Shown here: positions 12,882-13,428 of the stretch, one piece after another
How positions within the stretch are numbered: the stretch's first letter is position 1
Layout of the letters: every line of letters starts with the position of its first letter
Origin: Lachnoclostridium sp. UBA6558
GTDB lineage: Bacteria; Bacillota; Clostridia; Lachnospirales; Lachnospiraceae
Length of the DNA stretch: 13,428 nt
Direction: 5' to 3'
NCBI GenBank assembly: GCA_002434335.1
Contig: DJJW01000070.1
Location: 48,572-61,999 of the forward strand
Program-made: the position numbers and the translations under genes
The notes under the pieces: model-generated
Databases searched by the model: none
The model's input: only the letters and a program-made list of their open reading frames with translations
Told to the model about the DNA's origin: nothing

Positions 12882-13428
12882 ATGTCGTTAAAATTTATAA
12901 TGGGACGTTCCGGTTCCGGCAAATCCTACAGACTTAATCATGAGATTATCGAAAAGTCCATGGCATATCCGGATACCAATTACCTGGTTCTGGTACCGGA
13001 GCAGTTTACCCTGCAGACACAAAAGGATATTGTAACCATGCATCCTCTTAAAGGTACTATGAATATCGATATCTTAAGCTTTAATCGGTTGGCCTACCGA
13101 ATTTTTGACGAGACCGGCAGTGATGGCAGAAAGGTTCTGGAAGATACCGGTAAGACCATGGTGCTGAGAAAGCTGGTAGCCCAGAGAAAAGAAGAACTGA
13201 AATTCTTCTCCCAGGATGTGAATAAACAGGGTTTTGCAGAAGAGCTGAAATCCCTGATATCAGAAATATATCAATACAGCATAAGTATAGAGGATTTGGA
13301 GAAGGTTTCTGCAAGTCTTGAAGGAAAAGAGAGGCTAAAGGATAAAATTCATGATGTGAAGCTTGTCTATGAAGCTTTTCAGGAATATCTAAAAGATAAC
13401 TACATAACCGCAGAAGAAATTCTGGAGG
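12882..13428 (+). CDS. addB: ATP-dependent helicase/nuclease subunit B, 5' part
   Basis: Partial: 182 codons to the window edge out of an expected length above 1,100 residues. The N-terminus MSLKFIMGRSGSGKS carries a Walker A motif (GRSGSGKS, residues 8-15). YLVLVPEQFTLQTQKDI and NIDILSFNRLAYRIF are typical of AddB/RexB. Known role: with AddA it processes double-strand DNA ends up to Chi sites for recombination repair. AddB's C-terminal nuclease and its iron-sulfur Cys residues would lie outside the window. GGGGAAG (12871-12877) serves as ribosome site 4 nt before the ATG. addA usually follows addB in Clostridia and would be expected just downstream. Confidence 0.92.
   Translation, partial: MSLKFIMGRSGSGKSYRLNHEIIEKSMAYPDTNYLVLVPEQFTLQTQKDIVTMHPLKGTMNIDILSFNRLAYRIFDETGSDGRKVLEDTGKTMVLRKLVAQRKEELKFFSQDVNKQGFAEELKSLISEIYQYSISIEDLEKVSASLEGKERLKDKIHDVKLVYEAFQEYLKDNYITAEEILE

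Overview
The window is chromosomal DNA from a low-GC Gram-positive anaerobe, most likely a Lachnospiraceae-type Clostridium. The reasons are AGGAGG-type ribosome binding sites, A/T-rich spacers, GC-hairpin/U-run terminators, a clostridial-type 6S RNA, AddB, DegV/FakB and glutamine-dependent NadE, and a secreted FMN/FAD lipoprotein reductase of the kind common in gut anaerobes. The genus call is inference. No transposase, phage gene, CRISPR array, tRNA or rRNA was seen.

Left part (1-2253): a flotillin (SPFH) membrane protein ends at a strong hairpin terminator. It faces a small secreted protein with two bacterial Ig-like (BIG2) domains, encoded on the minus strand.

Centre-left (2254-5741): a BmrR-like MerR regulator is followed by a lipoprotein reductase with an FMN_bind domain (SGAT flavinylation motif) fused to a flavocytochrome-c/fumarate-reductase-type FAD domain. 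The reductase promoter has the diagnostic MerR layout: TTGACA, a 19-bp spacer holding a perfect palindrome, then TATGAT. The two genes therefore look like a ligand-induced reductase module. The reductase keeps the catalytic Arg motif but appears to lack the His and Arg that hold the fumarate carboxylate. It has a TYxGxG segment like that of ketosteroid dehydrogenases, so the substrate is probably not fumarate.

Centre (5742-8976): a PhoB/OmpR-type two-component system (response regulator, then sensor kinase) has a long structured leader and an unusually long, hairpin-containing spacer between the two genes. A 19-nt sequence (CTTA direct repeats at 11- and 9-nt spacing) occurs twice: just upstream of a good promoter before the response regulator, and in the BIG2/merR intergenic region. 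It is a candidate regulator box. A 6S RNA gene with its own promoter and terminator follows the kinase.

Right part (8977-13428): NAD+ synthetase (nadE), a structured interval, a DegV/FakB fatty-acid-binding protein, a convergent small membrane protein with a degenerate FMN_bind-like domain, and the 5' part of addB (AddAB helicase-nuclease), which runs off the window. degV and the small membrane gene have interlocked terminators.

The most unusual content is the MerR-controlled flavoprotein reductase with a non-fumarate active site, the repeated box tied to the two-component system, and the second, motif-less FMN_bind-like protein.
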